Of a stretch of DNA of 64,000 nucleotides, positions 36,041-48,698 are shown in pieces (position 1 is the first letter of the stretch; each line of letters opens with the position of its first letter). Source of the stretch: Sphingomonas sp. Leaf17 (GTDB lineage Bacteria > Pseudomonadota > Alphaproteobacteria > Sphingomonadales > Sphingomonadaceae); the NCBI RefSeq assembly GCF_001421505.1, contig NZ_LMKL01000004.1:445003-509002 (forward strand). Direction: 5' to 3'. The translations under genes were made by a program, and so were the position numbers. The notes under the pieces were generated by a model. It was given only the letters and a program-made list of their open reading frames with translations. It had not been told where the DNA came from and did not search any database.

Positions 36041-36066
36041 TGCATACGTATGCACCACAAGGTGCA
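36041..36066 (+). promoter_or_regulatory. Palindromic operator candidate in the pckA leader
   Basis: TGCATACGTATGCA (36041-36054) is a perfect 14-bp palindrome centred on CG, and its last six bases join a second dyad, TGCACC and GGTGCA around ACAA (36051-36066). It lies 35 bp before the pckA ATG. Even palindromes with a central CG are typical of LacI/GalR-family operators. Rhizobial pckA is reported to be under a LacI-type regulator (PckR), but no such gene is in the window. Confidence 0.6.
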
Positions 36067-36088
36067 ACGTACCGAAAAACAGGAGAGA

Positions 36089-37702
36089 ATGACCGTGAAC
36101 GAGCGTATTCCGACCGCCGGGCTGGACCGGCAGGGTATCGAGACCGGCGCGACGCTGCACTGGAACCTGGTGACCGCGCAACTGATCGAAGCGGCCGTTG
36201 CGCGCGGCGAGGGCAAGCTCAGCGCGGATGGCCCGCTGGTCGTCGCGACCGGCGCGCACACCGGACGGTCGGCGCAGGACAAGTTCATCGTGCGCGACGC
36301 GGAAACCGAATCGACGGTCTGGTGGGGCAAGTCCAACAAGGCAATGACGCCGGCGTACTTCGCCGCCCTGAAAGCCGATTTCCTCACCGCGCTTGGCGAC
36401 CGCCCCGAACTGTTCGTGCAGGACCTGTTCGGCGGATCGCAGCCCGAGCACCGCGTCCGGGTTCGCGTCGTCACCGAACTGGCGTGGCACAACCTGTTCA
36501 TCCGCACGATGCTGGTGCGGCCGCGGCAGGATGAGTTGAAGGGGTTCGACCCCGAATACACGATCATCGACCTGCCGAGCTTCCGCGCCGATCCGGCGCG
36601 TCACGGCTGCCGCAGCGAGACGGTGATCGCGGTCAATTTCACCGACAGGCTGATCCTGATCGGCGGCACGCAATATGCCGGCGAGATGAAGAAGTCGGTC
36701 TTCGGCCTGCTGAACTACCTCTTGCCGCCGTCGGGCGTGATGCCGATGCACTGTTCGGCCAATATGGGTCCGAATGGTGACACGGCGGTGTTCTTCGGCC
36801 TGTCCGGCACCGGCAAGACGACGCTGTCGGCCGATGCCAGCCGGACGCTGATCGGCGACGACGAACATGGCTGGTCCGACACCGCGGTCTTCAATTTCGA
36901 GGGCGGCTGTTACGCCAAGATGATCCGCCTGTCGGCCGACGCCGAGCCGGAGATCTTCGCCACGACCAAGCGATTCGGCACGGTGCTGGAAAACGTGGTG
37001 ATGGACGACGCCACGCGCCAGCTCGACCTGGAGGACAACAGCCTGGCGGAAAACAGCCGGGGTGCCTATCCGATCGACTTCATTCCCAATGCGTCGGCGG
37101 ACAATATGGGACCGGTGCCGCGCAACATCGTCATGCTGACGGCGGATGCCTATGGCGTCCTGCCGCCGATCGCGAAGCTGACGCCGGACCAGGCGATGTA
37201 CCATTTCCTGTCGGGCTATACCGCGCGCGTCGCCGGCACCGAGATCGGCGTGACCGAGCCGGACGCGACCTTCTCAACGTGTTTCGGCGCGCCGTTCATG
37301 CCGCGCCACCCGTCGGTCTACGGCAATCTGCTGAAGGAACGGATCGCCAAGGGCGGGGTCGATTGCTGGCTGGTCAATACGGGCTGGACTGGGGGCAAGT
37401 ACGGCGTCGGCAACCGGATGCCGATCAAGGCGACGCGCGCGCTGCTGAACGCGGCGCTGGACGGCAGCCTGAACGATGCGACGTTCCGCACCGATCCCAA
37501 TTTCGGTTTTCAGGTGCCGGTTGCGGTGCCGGGTGTCGACAGCGCCATCCTGGACCCGCGCAGCACCTGGTCCGACACCGAAGCCTATGACGCGACGGCG
37601 GCCAAACTGGTCGATCTGTTCGTCGAGAACTTCGCGCAGTTCGAGACGCATGTCGACGAGGGTGTTCGCGAGGCGGCACCCCGCACGCGGCAGCTGGCCT
37701 GA
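36089..37702 (+). CDS. pckA: Phosphoenolpyruvate carboxykinase (ATP)
   Basis: 537 residues. P-loop [11 protein letters not shown] (from 237), the ATP-type GDDEHGWSD, the substrate region [14 protein letters not shown] and the C-terminal [12 protein letters not shown] are present. It converts oxaloacetate to PEP in gluconeogenesis. AGGAG lies upstream of ATG 36089, with GTG 36095 as an alternative start. It is divergent from chvI and preceded by a strong palindrome. Confidence 0.95.
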   Translation: MTVNERIPTAGLDRQGIETGATLHWNLVTAQLIEAAVARGEGKLSADGPLVVATGAHTGRSAQDKFIVRDAETESTVWWGKSNKAMTPAYFAALKADFLTALGDRPELFVQDLFGGSQPEHRVRVRVVTELAWHNLFIRTMLVRPRQDELKGFDPEYTIIDLPSFRADPARHGCRSETVIAVNFTDRLILIGGTQYAGEMKKSVFGLLNYLLPPSGVMPMHCSANMGPNGDTAVFFGLSGTGKTTLSADASRTLIGDDEHGWSDTAVFNFEGGCYAKMIRLSADAEPEIFATTKRFGTVLENVVMDDATRQLDLEDNSLAENSRGAYPIDFIPNASADNMGPVPRNIVMLTADAYGVLPPIAKLTPDQAMYHFLSGYTARVAGTEIGVTEPDATFSTCFGAPFMPRHPSVYGNLLKERIAKGGVDCWLVNTGWTGGKYGVGNRMPIKATRALLNAALDGSLNDATFRTDPNFGFQVPVAVPGVDSAILDPRSTWSDTEAYDATAAKLVDLFVENFAQFETHVDEGVREAAPRTRQLA

Positions 37703-37708
37703 CAGGAC

Positions 37709-37748
37709 CGGGTCATGGCGGGGTAGCGCGCTATCCCGTCATGACCCG
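37709..37748. repeat. Near-perfect 40-nt hairpin between pckA and nfeD
   Basis: The arms pair over 20 bp with no loop, interrupted only by two G-T wobbles (positions 37718/37739 and 37723/37734). It begins seven bases after the pckA stop and overlaps the 3' end of the convergent nfeD. A likely two-way terminator or mRNA end stabiliser; no T tract. Confidence 0.65.
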
Positions 37749-38220
37749 TCACATTCCGTCCGCGCGACATCCGGCAGCGCCGGTCCGACCACCACGATGC
37801 CGTTGTCGATGTCGAGGATCCGCACCCGGTCACCGATGGCGGCTGGCGTCCCTCGCGCGGGCCAGCCGCCGTCGTCGACACGCACGCGCCCACCATGCGC
37901 GGTAACGGTTTCATCCACCGTGACCACGCGCCCGATCAGGCGCGCGGAGCGATCGTTCAGCAGCGCGTCGCTGGTTTCCACGGGATAATCGACATACCAG
38001 CGCCGGCCGATCAGCACGGCGACCGCGCTCCAGACCGCGAACGACAGGATCTGTGCCGCGACTGGCAGGTCGGGCAGGGCGAAGGTCGCGATGCCGGTAA
38101 TGGCGGCGGCGATCGCCAGGAATACCAGAAACGTCCCCGGCGCGGCCAGTTCGGCAATACCAAGCAGCAAGGCCGCAATCAGCCACGCGGTCCCGGCGCT
38201 GATGACGAAGCCGTCCAGGG

Positions 38221-38224
<4 letters not shown>
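37739..38224 (-). CDS. NfeD family membrane protein
   Basis: 161 residues: membrane helices at about 8-30, 32-48 and 54-70, then a C-terminal soluble OB-fold domain (LIGRVVTVDETVTAHGGRVRVDDGGWPARG). NfeD proteins pair with SPFH proteins in membrane microdomain or quality-control systems. Overlaps the SPFH gene by ATGA and ends within a hairpin shared with pckA. Confidence 0.88.
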
Positions 38225-39234
<1,010 letters not shown>

Positions 39235-39270
39235 CGAAACATTCCTCCACCAACTGTCTGATGATGGTAG

Positions 39271-40836
<1,566 letters not shown>

Positions 40837-40844
40837 TCCACCGC

Positions 40845-40945
40845 TCCCCGGCGAAGGCCGGGGTCCGGTTGGGAAAGCGCCTGGAACGGCGTATGGCCCT
40901 TCTTCCGATACCATCTCCCTACTGGACCCCGGCCTTCGCCGGGGA
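40845..40945. repeat. Inverted pair of a 22-bp REP-like palindrome after guaB
   Basis: The 22 bp at 40845-40866 recur exactly as reverse complement at 40924-40945, 57 bp apart. Each copy is itself a hairpin: CCCCGGC and GCCGGGG around GAAG. This is the layout of paired REP/BIME-type elements. It fills the guaB to RsmB-like gap (164 bp). Confidence 0.8.
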
Positions 40946-40999
40946 ACAGCATTTACAGCCGACCAATCCCTCTCGCATGAGGGCAGAGGGAATAGCCGA

Positions 41000-42172
41000 A
41001 TGACACCAGCCGCCCGTACCCAGGCCGCGATCGAGCTGCTCGACGCGATCATCATTGCCACCAAGGAGGGCGGTGCCGCCGCCGACACGCTGATCGCGCG
41101 GTATTTCTCCACCCGCCGCTATGCCGGGTCGAAGGATCGGCGGGCGGTGCGCGAGCTGGTCTATGCCGCGATCCGCGCGTCGGGTGAGCGGCCGGTGACG
41201 GGCCGGGCGGCTATGCTGCGGGTGGTCAAGAAGGACAAGTCGCTGATCGCGACGTTCGATGGATCCGAGCATGGTCCAGCGCCGATCGACCCGGAGGAGG
41301 CGCGCGCGGCGCCCGGTGTCGCACCCAAATGGATCATCAAGCTGCTGCGCATGTCGGGCCTCGATGCCGAGGAACTGCCGGCGCTGGTCGACCGTGCGCC
41401 GCTCGATATTCGCGTCAATCCACTGACCGCGACCGCCGCCGATATTGCCGCCGGGATCGAGGGGGCGGAGGCTATTCCCGGCCTGACCCACGGCCTGCGC
41501 CTGCCGGCCGGCACCAATGTCGAGCCGTTTGGCGGCAGCGTCGAAGTGCAGGACGCCGGCAGCCAGATCGTCACGCTGGCGATGAAGGCGCAGCCCGGTC
41601 AGCGGATCGTCGACCTGTGTGCGGGCGGCGGCGGCAAGACGCTGGCGCTGGCCGCGCTGATGGACAACCGCGGTGAGATCCTGTGCACCGATACCGATCG
41701 CAGCCGCCTGTCGCGCCTGCCGATCCGGGCCGAAAAGGCCGGTGTGTCGATCGCGCACACCCGGCTGCTCGATCCGGGCAAGGAGGCGACCGCGTTGCTC
41801 GACTGGCATGCGCATGCCGACGGCGTGCTGGTTGATGCGCCGTGTTCGGGCACCGGCACCTGGCGGCGCAATCCGGAGGCACGGTGGCGGCTGTCGCCCG
41901 ACCGGATCGCCAAGCTGGTGGTGACCCAGCGGCAGATCCTGGGCTTTGCGCGCGACCTGGTGAAGCCGGGCGGGTCGATGGTATACATCGTGTGTTCGCT
42001 GCTGGATTCCGAGGGTGCGGATCAGGTCGCCGGCTTCCTGCGCGCCAATCCGTCCTGGCGAGCCGAGACGCTGGACCTGCCGGCGGGGCGCAAGCATGGC
42101 GCGGGCGTCCGCCTGACACCGTTGCATGACCAGACCGACGGATTTTTTGTCGCGCGCCTCATCCGGTCATGA
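41000..42172 (+). CDS. RsmB/NOP family RNA cytosine-5 methyltransferase
   Basis: 390 residues: a partial NusB-like N-terminus (about 1-65), SAM-binding [18 protein letters not shown], and the two motif cysteines Cys282 ([15 protein letters not shown]) and Cys332 ([11 protein letters not shown]). The family includes RsmB, which makes m5C967 in 16S rRNA; substrate not proven here. The second motif is usually TCS; here it is VCS. Confidence 0.85.
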   Translation: MTPAARTQAAIELLDAIIIATKEGGAAADTLIARYFSTRRYAGSKDRRAVRELVYAAIRASGERPVTGRAAMLRVVKKDKSLIATFDGSEHGPAPIDPEEARAAPGVAPKWIIKLLRMSGLDAEELPALVDRAPLDIRVNPLTATAADIAAGIEGAEAIPGLTHGLRLPAGTNVEPFGGSVEVQDAGSQIVTLAMKAQPGQRIVDLCAGGGGKTLALAALMDNRGEILCTDTDRSRLSRLPIRAEKAGVSIAHTRLLDPGKEATALLDWHAHADGVLVDAPCSGTGTWRRNPEARWRLSPDRIAKLVVTQRQILGFARDLVKPGGSMVYIVCSLLDSEGADQVAGFLRANPSWRAETLDLPAGRKHGAGVRLTPLHDQTDGFFVARLIRS

Positions 42173-42206
42173 TAGCGCGGCGTTCGTGTTAAGTCCGGAG
42201 ACGATC

Positions 42207-42707
42207 ATGCGCTTCTCGTCCGTCGCCCTTGCTGCCGCGCTGACCCTGGTGTCGGTGTCCACTTCGCTCAGCGGCCAGCGACCCGACGATCAGATCGACG
42301 CACGGTCGTTGCAGCTGCTGGAACAGGGCCGCGCGGCCAAGACGGCGGGTAATCTGGACGGGGCGACCGATGCGCTGGAAACCGCGCTGGCGGTCGATCC
42401 GCGCAATCGCCCCGCCTTCATCCTGCTGGCGCAGGTGGCCGAGGCGCGCGACCTGCCGGGCAAGGCGATTCGCCTGTACCGCGAGGCGTTGTTGCTGGAG
42501 CCGAACGACGTGCAGGCGCTGAAGGGGCAGGGCGAGGCGCTGGTGATGAAGGGCGCGGTCGTGCGCGCGCGCGAAAACCTCGCCAAGATCCGGACGCTGT
42601 GCAAGGGCGCGTGCCCCGAGGCGGCGTCGCTGACCGCGATCATCGCCAAGGGACCACCGGTCACGACCGCACAGGTCGACAAGAAGCCGGGGACGGTCGC
42701 ACAGTAA
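42207..42707 (+). CDS. Exported TPR protein
   Basis: 166 residues: a signal peptide ([23 protein letters not shown]), then about three TPR-like units ([59 protein letters not shown] and the next). Two cysteines (LCKGACPE) near the end may form a periplasmic disulfide. CCGGAGA precedes ATG 42207. Partners unknown. Confidence 0.75.
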   Translation: MRFSSVALAAALTLVSVSTSLSGQRPDDQIDARSLQLLEQGRAAKTAGNLDGATDALETALAVDPRNRPAFILLAQVAEARDLPGKAIRLYREALLLEPNDVQALKGQGEALVMKGAVVRARENLAKIRTLCKGACPEAASLTAIIAKGPPVTTAQVDKKPGTVAQ

Positions 42708-42834
42708 GGGGGGCGGCATTGGTGGTGACCCCCGCCAATCTCCGTTCGTTTCCAGCGTAGTCGGGAAACTTACAGGCGGTATCCGAAGACGCTCGAAACG
42801 ACCGGGGGGTGGTGTTCGCCGTTGCCGCCAACCC

Positions 42835-42910
42835 GTCATCGGGAGCGATAGCGAAGCAATCCAGAGCGTAGCGGGCGACCCTGGATTGCTTCGCTGTCGC
42901 TCCCAATGAC
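42835..42910. repeat. Inverted 30-bp REP-like pair before rsmA
   Basis: 30 bp at 42835-42864 recur inverted at 42881-42910 with two differences, separated by 16 bp; the shared core includes GCGAAGCAATCCAG. This type of long extragenic palindrome is common in sphingomonads. It lies in the 210-bp gap between the TPR gene and the convergent rsmA; nothing else is seen there. Confidence 0.8.
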
Positions 42911-42917
42911 GACGACT

Positions 42918-43775
42918 TTATTCCGTAGGGGCGGACGGCGGCTTCTTGCTGCGCCCGACCTCCCGCGCCAAGGCAACGAACGCCGCGATCGGCACGGTTT
43001 CCGCCCGGCGGGTCGGGTCGATGCCGACGACCTCCAGCGCCGCCAGCGCGCCCGGCACCGACTTCAGGCTCTGCCGCAGCATCTTGCGGCGCTGGCCGAA
43101 GGCGGCGGCGGTCAGGCGTTCCAGCACCGTCACCGACACACCCTCCGGCGCGGACGTCGGGACGATATGGACGACGGCCGACATGACCTTGGGCGGCGGC
43201 GTGAATGCAGAGCGATGGACCGGCATCGCGATCCGCGCGGTGCTGCGCCACTGGGCCAGCACCGCCAGCCGGCCATAGGCATCGTCGTCGGCATCCGACA
43301 CGATCCGGTCGGCGACCTCCTTCTGGAACATCAGCGTCAGCGATTGCCACCAGGGCGCCCATTCCGCCGCCGTCAGCCAGCCCACGAGCAGCGCGGTGCC
43401 GACATTGTATGGCAGGTTGGAGACGATGTGCGGCTTGCCGGCGAACAGCGACGGCGCGTCGACCTCCAGCGCGTCACCCTCGATCACATGCAACATGCCC
43501 GGATACTGCGCACCCAGTTCGGCCAGCGCGGGGATGCAGCGCCGGTCGCGTTCGATCGCGGTGACCTTGGCCCCCGCTGCCAGCAGCGCGCGGGTAAGGC
43601 CACCGGGGCCGGGGCCGACCTCAAGCACCTCGGCATTGTGCAGGTCGCCGGGGATGGCGGCGATCCGGCCCAGTAACTGGCCGTCGAAGAGGAAATTCTG
43701 GCCCAGCGCCTTGCTGGCATTCAGGCCATAACGCGCGATCACCTCGCGCAGTGGCGGCAGCGTGGGCGTCGTCAC
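42918..43775 (-). CDS. rsmA: 16S rRNA (A1518/A1519) dimethyltransferase
   Basis: 285 residues. N-terminal [17 protein letters not shown] site [15 protein letters not shown], catalytic NLPYNV and the C-terminal [14 protein letters not shown] are all KsgA/RsmA hallmarks. It dimethylates two adenines near the 3' end of 16S rRNA during 30S maturation. The start overlaps pdxA (ATGA). Confidence 0.96.
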   Translation of the reverse strand: MTTPTLPPLREVIARYGLNASKALGQNFLFDGQLLGRIAAIPGDLHNAEVLEVGPGPGGLTRALLAAGAKVTAIERDRRCIPALAELGAQYPGMLHVIEGDALEVDAPSLFAGKPHIVSNLPYNVGTALLVGWLTAAEWAPWWQSLTLMFQKEVADRIVSDADDDAYGRLAVLAQWRSTARIAMPVHRSAFTPPPKVMSAVVHIVPTSAPEGVSVTVLERLTAAAFGQRRKMLRQSLKSVPGALAALEVVGIDPTRRAETVPIAAFVALAREVGRSKKPPSAPTE

Positions 43776-44767
43776 GTCGCGGTCACGGCGCGACGGTCGG
43801 TCGCTTCCGCAGCCATGCGGATCGCCGCGATCATCGCCCCGGGTTCGGCGGCATCCCGGCCAGCGATGGCGAACGCCGTGCCGTGATCGGGCGACGTCCG
43901 CACGATCGGCAGGCCGAGCGTGATGTTCACGCCCTCATCAAAATGCAGCGTCTTGAGCGGCACCAGCGCCTGATCGTGATAGATGCAGATCGCCGCGTCG
44001 TAGCGGGCGCGGGCGCGGGGGTGGAACATGGTGTCGGCGGCCAGCGGCCCGGTGACGTCCAGTCCCTCATCCCGCAGGATCGCGATCGCCGGTTCGATGA
44101 CGTCGATTTCCTCACGGCCGATCGCGCCCTGTTCGCCGGCATGCGGGTTGAAGCCGGCAAAGGCCAGACGCGGTGCGGCGATCCCGAAATTGCGTTGCAG
44201 GCCGCGCACGGTTGCCCGCGCCTTGGCCAGGATCAGATCAATGGTCAGCAGCCCGGAGACCTCGGCCAAGGGCACATGCGTCGTTACCGGCACCACCCGC
44301 AGCGATGGGCCAGCAAGCATCATCACCGCATTGTCGCGCGACACGCCGCAGCGTTCGGCGACGAATTCGGTCTGGCCGGGATGCGTGAAGCCGATGCCGT
44401 ACAATTGCGCCTTTGACACCGGCGCGGTCACCAGCCCCCGCGCGGCGCCCGACCGCACCAGACCGACCGCGACCTCCAGGGAATGGAGCGCGCACCGCGC
44501 ACCGTCGACGTCGGGCCGACCCGGCGTGATCGTGCCGCTGTCGCTGATGGTGAATACCGGCAGCGCGGTGTCGAACGCCGAGATTGCCGCCGCCATATCC
44601 GCGACCGACGCGACCGGTCCGTCCCAGACGGCGGCGATCGCCCGGCTGTCACCGATGGCGACGAACGGGGCGAGCGCCTCGGACCCGCGACGATCCCACG
44701 CCTTTGCGATGATTTCCGGCCCGATTCCGGCCGGATCGCCCATCGAGACGGCGAGCGGTGCGGTCAC
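43772..44767 (-). CDS. pdxA: 4-hydroxythreonine-4-phosphate dehydrogenase
   Basis: 331 residues from a GTG start at 44767. Metal-ligand histidines are seen in [17 protein letters not shown] and [11 protein letters not shown]. It acts in DXP-dependent vitamin B6 synthesis. The GTG is 13 bp after the surA stop, and the end overlaps rsmA; the lptD-surA-pdxA-rsmA order is conserved in Proteobacteria. Confidence 0.94.
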   Translation of the reverse strand: MTAPLAVSMGDPAGIGPEIIAKAWDRRGSEALAPFVAIGDSRAIAAVWDGPVASVADMAAAISAFDTALPVFTISDSGTITPGRPDVDGARCALHSLEVAVGLVRSGAARGLVTAPVSKAQLYGIGFTHPGQTEFVAERCGVSRDNAVMMLAGPSLRVVPVTTHVPLAEVSGLLTIDLILAKARATVRGLQRNFGIAAPRLAFAGFNPHAGEQGAIGREEIDVIEPAIAILRDEGLDVTGPLAADTMFHPRARARYDAAICIYHDQALVPLKTLHFDEGVNITLGLPIVRTSPDHGTAFAIAGRDAAEPGAMIAAIRMAAEATDRRAVTAT

Positions 44768-44780
44768 AGCGGCGCGTCCG

Positions 44781-46178
44781 TCAGCGATATTCGACGATCG
44801 CGTCGCGGCGCAGATCGCGCAGTTTCTGCTGGGCACGCAAATTGACCCGCGCCTGTTCCAGCTGGTTCTGCACCTGCGAAGCGCCCGGCAGCACGCCGGT
44901 CTTCGGATCCTCGCGGCCGCACAGCACGAGTGCGCGAACACCCTCGGTCGGCGATCCGAATGGCGGGGTCGATTCACCGATCCGCAGCTTCACCATGATT
45001 TCCTGCAAGGCCGGCGGCAAGTCGCGGATGCGAACGGTGTCGTTGTCGACCACTTCGGCACCGATCGACTTGGCGACCGCGTCGACGCTGCCGCAACCGC
45101 GCAACGCGGTCGTTGCCTTGGCAAAGGCAGCGGTGCGAGTGGTGGCCTGTGCCTGGGTGGTGCCGGCAGGGAAGCGGACGGTCAGCTGTTTCAGGCTGAG
45201 CCGGGCATCGCGCGGATCGGCGGTCAGCACCTGGCGCTTGTCGGTCAGGTAGACGATCGAGAAACCACCGGCGACCTCGATCGGGCCTGCCACCTGTCCG
45301 ACCTGCATCTGTTCGGTCGCCGCGGCCAGTTCAGGCGGCAACGTCGACGCGCGCACCCAGCCAAGATCGCCACCGACCGCGCGGGTCGACGCCTCCGAAA
45401 ACTGGCTGGCGAAGTAGTCGAAGGGCTGTTTGCCCTTCTGGATTTCGGCGACGATCTGCTTGGCGTTGGCATAGACCTGCGCCGCGGTCGCTGGCGTGGC
45501 GTTCAGGTAGATTTCCTTGATGTTGTATTCGACGGTGCCCTGCGACGCCTGAAGCCGTTCGATGATCGACTTCACTTCCTCGTCGCCGACGTTGACGAAC
45601 GGCTCGACCCGCTTGCGCAGATACCGCTGCCACGCCAGTTCGCCCTCGATCTGGCGACGCAGCGAGCGTTCCGACGATCCCTGTTCGCGCAGATAGACGC
45701 GCATCTGTTCGGGCGTCCGGTTGAACCGGCGCGAGACGCCGGCCAGGCTCTGCTTGATCTCGTCCGGCGTGATCGTGATGTCGGCGCTCTTTGCCTCCTG
45801 GATCTGCAACGTTTCGTCGATCAACTGGCGCAGCACCTGCAGCTTGACCTGGTCGAGCTGTGCTTCCGGGATCGCCGTCTGGTTGGCGACGGCGATCAGG
45901 GCGACGCGCTGGTCGACGTCGGTGCCGGTGATGACCGAATCGTTCACGATCGCGGTCGGCTTGCGGACGTTGGGGTCGACCTTGCCGAAGATCTGGAGGT
46001 TGGTGGGAATATTCAGGCCGGTTTCGGGGACCGTGGTGTCAGGGACCGTCTGGCCGGCACCCGCATCGGAGGCGGGCGGGGGCGCCGTCTGGGCGATGGC
46101 CGCGCCGGTGATAGCGGTCAGGACAAGCGCGCCGATCGCGCGACGGGCGCGCGCGCCCTTCAGAACATCATGAATCAC
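44781..46178 (-). CDS. surA: SurA-type periplasmic peptidyl-prolyl isomerase
   Basis: 465 residues from GTG 46178, which gives a compact signal peptide (IHDVLKGARARRAIGALVLTAITGAAIAQ). The N-terminal chaperone domain (AIVNDSVITGTDVDQRVALI) and a parvulin domain (EASTRAVGGDLGWVRASTLPPEL, VGQVAGPIEVAGGFSIVYL) are clear; a second parvulin-like part follows. It chaperones outer-membrane proteins such as LptD, encoded just upstream. Start at 46238 or 46223 is possible. Confidence 0.9.
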   Translation of the reverse strand: MIHDVLKGARARRAIGALVLTAITGAAIAQTAPPPASDAGAGQTVPDTTVPETGLNIPTNLQIFGKVDPNVRKPTAIVNDSVITGTDVDQRVALIAVANQTAIPEAQLDQVKLQVLRQLIDETLQIQEAKSADITITPDEIKQSLAGVSRRFNRTPEQMRVYLREQGSSERSLRRQIEGELAWQRYLRKRVEPFVNVGDEEVKSIIERLQASQGTVEYNIKEIYLNATPATAAQVYANAKQIVAEIQKGKQPFDYFASQFSEASTRAVGGDLGWVRASTLPPELAAATEQMQVGQVAGPIEVAGGFSIVYLTDKRQVLTADPRDARLSLKQLTVRFPAGTTQAQATTRTAAFAKATTALRGCGSVDAVAKSIGAEVVDNDTVRIRDLPPALQEIMVKLRIGESTPPFGSPTEGVRALVLCGREDPKTGVLPGASQVQNQLEQARVNLRAQQKLRDLRRDAIVEYR

Positions 46179-46256
46179 GTAAGCATCAACCCCATGGCGG
46201 GTGGGCCGAACGGTGCCCCACATCCGACCCTTGCCCAAATCTCGCTGAACGGGGGC

Positions 46257-48500
46257 TTAGCGGCCAAGGTTCGTCAACGCCAGCGTCAACAGGAAGCTGT
46301 TGCCGGCGCGCGCATCACCGGTGTCCTGATAGTCGCGCCGCCATGTCACGCCAAGGCGAAGGCAGTCGTCCTCATATTGTACGCCGAGACGGTGGCGAAC
46401 GGGATCGAAGCCGTCGGACAGGGACAGCACATCCTCGTTACGGTTGGTCAGGTCGATCAGCGCCGAGGCGAAGGCGGACACGAAGCGGGTGATCTGCACG
46501 CGGCCGGCGACACGCGCCTCCTCCCGATCCTGAAGATCCTCGATTGCCGGCATGATATTGCGGTTCAGGCGGATATAGCCGGCCTGGACATAGGTCGCGC
46601 GGCTGCCGATCGTCGCATCCACCTCGTTGCGGCGCACGGCCAGCCCGTCCTTGTCCAGCCGGTAGCGGTGGGTGAACGACACGAAGTCGCGAAACCGCAG
46701 GTCGGTGCGGCCGACGATGTCCGATACCCGGTTCGACAGGCCGGTGCCGTCGAAGAAGATCGATTCCCGCTCCGACAGGCGATAACTCTGGCCGACAACC
46801 GTGCTGAATGCGACGCCGGGCAGGTCGACATTCCACTGCACGCCATAGGTCGCGCGCGAGGAATCCTCGAACCGGTCATAGCCGGGGAAGCGATTGAGCG
46901 CGAAGAGGTTGGAATCCTCAAGGTCGACCGCGCGCGCATCCTCGTTCGGTACGGCCAGGTTGGCGATCTTGGGCGAGGCGACGATCTGGACACGCGGCGT
47001 CAATTGCTGGGTGCCGCCAAGGAAGGTGCCGATGAAGGGCCATTTCACGTCGACCGCAACCGCGCCGATCAGCCGGCCGGTGAAACCCTCGTCCCCCCGG
47101 TAGCCGATGATCGCGTTCTGCAACGTATCCTGTGCGTTGTAGGCATCGGCACGGGCAAGCGCGGTGAAGGTCACCTCCTGACCCCAGTTGGTCAGGCGGC
47201 GCAGGTTCCACTCCGCGCTGGCGAAAGCGCGCTGCGTGTCTTCACCCGCCGAGCGGTGCAGCGCCAGCGTATTGACCTGTAGCTGAAGCACGCCGCCAAG
47301 CAGCGGATCGGTCATGCGGCGGCGATAGTCCAGTTCCGGCAGCGCGATCGGTTGATTACCCTGCGAGTCATTGACCCGCAGCGTCTGCACCGACCAGCCG
47401 GCAAGCGAAAAATAGCTGTCCTGGTCGATCCGTTCGACCGCCACCGTGGTGCGCAGCCGGTCGTCGCGCGAGATATCGTAGCGGCGCAGGAAGGTGCGGT
47501 CGGTCGCCACCCGGATCGACCCGCTGACGCTCCATTCGGGCGACAGCTGAAACCGGCCGATCCCGTCGACATAGCCGCGAAACGCCAGTTCGGTCGGCGC
47601 GCCGGTCGCGCTTTGCAGGTCGTCGCTGCGCCGGCTGGAGGTGCCGTACGCCGTGACACGGAACGCGCCGTTCTCGTCCAGCTGCGCATATTCGCCTTTC
47701 AGCATCGGCAGGACGCTGGTGAAGATGCTCGGCGTGACGGTCAGCGCGCGGTTGGGGGCGAGCCGGAAATGATAGGGGACGGACGCCTGCAGTCCGTTGA
47801 CCGCGCTGTAGCGGAAATCAGGGCTGAGCAGGCCGCTGTCGCCACCGCCGCCGATGGGGTGCGAGAACTTCGGTAGCGGGATCGTGGGCAGGCCGAACAG
47901 GTGGAACCGGCCGCCGCCGTAATAGATTCGCTCGCGGTCCGGGCGATAGGTCACCTTCACGGCGGTGATCTTCCACGACGGTTCCTTGGGGCAACCGGTC
48001 GACGTCTGCACCGCGCACGGGGTGTAGGCGGCGCGCTCCAGCACGACCGTGCCGTCCTCCATGCGCGTGCCGCGATCGGCGGCCATGCGCCCGCCCTGTT
48101 CCAGCACGACGAGCATGTTGTCGACCACGCCGTCCTTCAGCGAATCGGTCAGCTCGATGGAATCGCCGTAGGCGATATCGCCCTGCGGATTCGTGATCGC
48201 GACGTTGCCGGTCGCCAGAACCTTGCCGGTCTTGCGGTTCCAGACGACCTTGTCCGACCGCAGGCGCTCACCCTGCCGCGCCATGCGCACGTCGCCGGTC
48301 GCGGTCACGACATCGGCGTCGATCGCATATTCCAGCGTGCCGGCGCTGAACCGAACCTGGTCGTCGGCGATCGGGGCGGGAGCCTCCACGGCCGTCGGGG
48401 GGGCCGCCGGCCGGTCCTGGAGATCCTGCGCCATGGCGGGAGACGCCAGGGCAAGCGTGGCCAGCAGGGAACACCCCGCCAAGAGGTCGAAACGCGACAC
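46257..48500 (-). CDS. lptD: LPS-assembly protein LptD
   Basis: 747 residues: signal peptide (MSRFDLLAGCSLLATLALASPAMAQ), an N-terminal OstA/LptA-like beta-jellyroll (about 50-150), and a C-terminal beta-barrel of roughly 550 residues ending in the aromatic-poor NSFLLTLALTNLGR. Cysteines CAVQTSTGC and a late Cys (EDDCLRLG) could form the disulfides this family uses. It inserts LPS or lipooligosaccharide in the outer leaflet; sphingomonads with glycosphingolipids still carry it. Confidence 0.92.
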   Translation of the reverse strand: MSRFDLLAGCSLLATLALASPAMAQDLQDRPAAPPTAVEAPAPIADDQVRFSAGTLEYAIDADVVTATGDVRMARQGERLRSDKVVWNRKTGKVLATGNVAITNPQGDIAYGDSIELTDSLKDGVVDNMLVVLEQGGRMAADRGTRMEDGTVVLERAAYTPCAVQTSTGCPKEPSWKITAVKVTYRPDRERIYYGGGRFHLFGLPTIPLPKFSHPIGGGGDSGLLSPDFRYSAVNGLQASVPYHFRLAPNRALTVTPSIFTSVLPMLKGEYAQLDENGAFRVTAYGTSSRRSDDLQSATGAPTELAFRGYVDGIGRFQLSPEWSVSGSIRVATDRTFLRRYDISRDDRLRTTVAVERIDQDSYFSLAGWSVQTLRVNDSQGNQPIALPELDYRRRMTDPLLGGVLQLQVNTLALHRSAGEDTQRAFASAEWNLRRLTNWGQEVTFTALARADAYNAQDTLQNAIIGYRGDEGFTGRLIGAVAVDVKWPFIGTFLGGTQQLTPRVQIVASPKIANLAVPNEDARAVDLEDSNLFALNRFPGYDRFEDSSRATYGVQWNVDLPGVAFSTVVGQSYRLSERESIFFDGTGLSNRVSDIVGRTDLRFRDFVSFTHRYRLDKDGLAVRRNEVDATIGSRATYVQAGYIRLNRNIMPAIEDLQDREEARVAGRVQITRFVSAFASALIDLTNRNEDVLSLSDGFDPVRHRLGVQYEDDCLRLGVTWRRDYQDTGDARAGNSFLLTLALTNLGR

Positions 48501-48698
48501 GATTACCAGCCCAACCCCAGATCGCCCTTATGCCTGGTCCGGGAGGGCATCGTCGTGGACGGTGCACCGGACCGCTCGCCTATCGCATCGCTATCGAAGT
48601 GGCGCAATCGTCCGCAGGCGCTTTGCCTGATGCCGGTTGGCACCCTACATAGGCGACAGCCATTATTCGTCAGCAATGCCAAGGGGCCATACGCCACC

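Noticed and set aside
36050..36088. N-terminal extension of pckA from the ATG at 36050
   Set aside because: That ATG lies inside the palindrome; AGGAG and the family start point to 36089.
44028..47282. A 1084-residue open frame antisense to lptD, surA and pdxA
   Set aside because: The minus-strand genes have clear family motifs; the long frame is a by-product of GC-rich codon use and its protein has low-complexity Arg/Ala composition with no motif.
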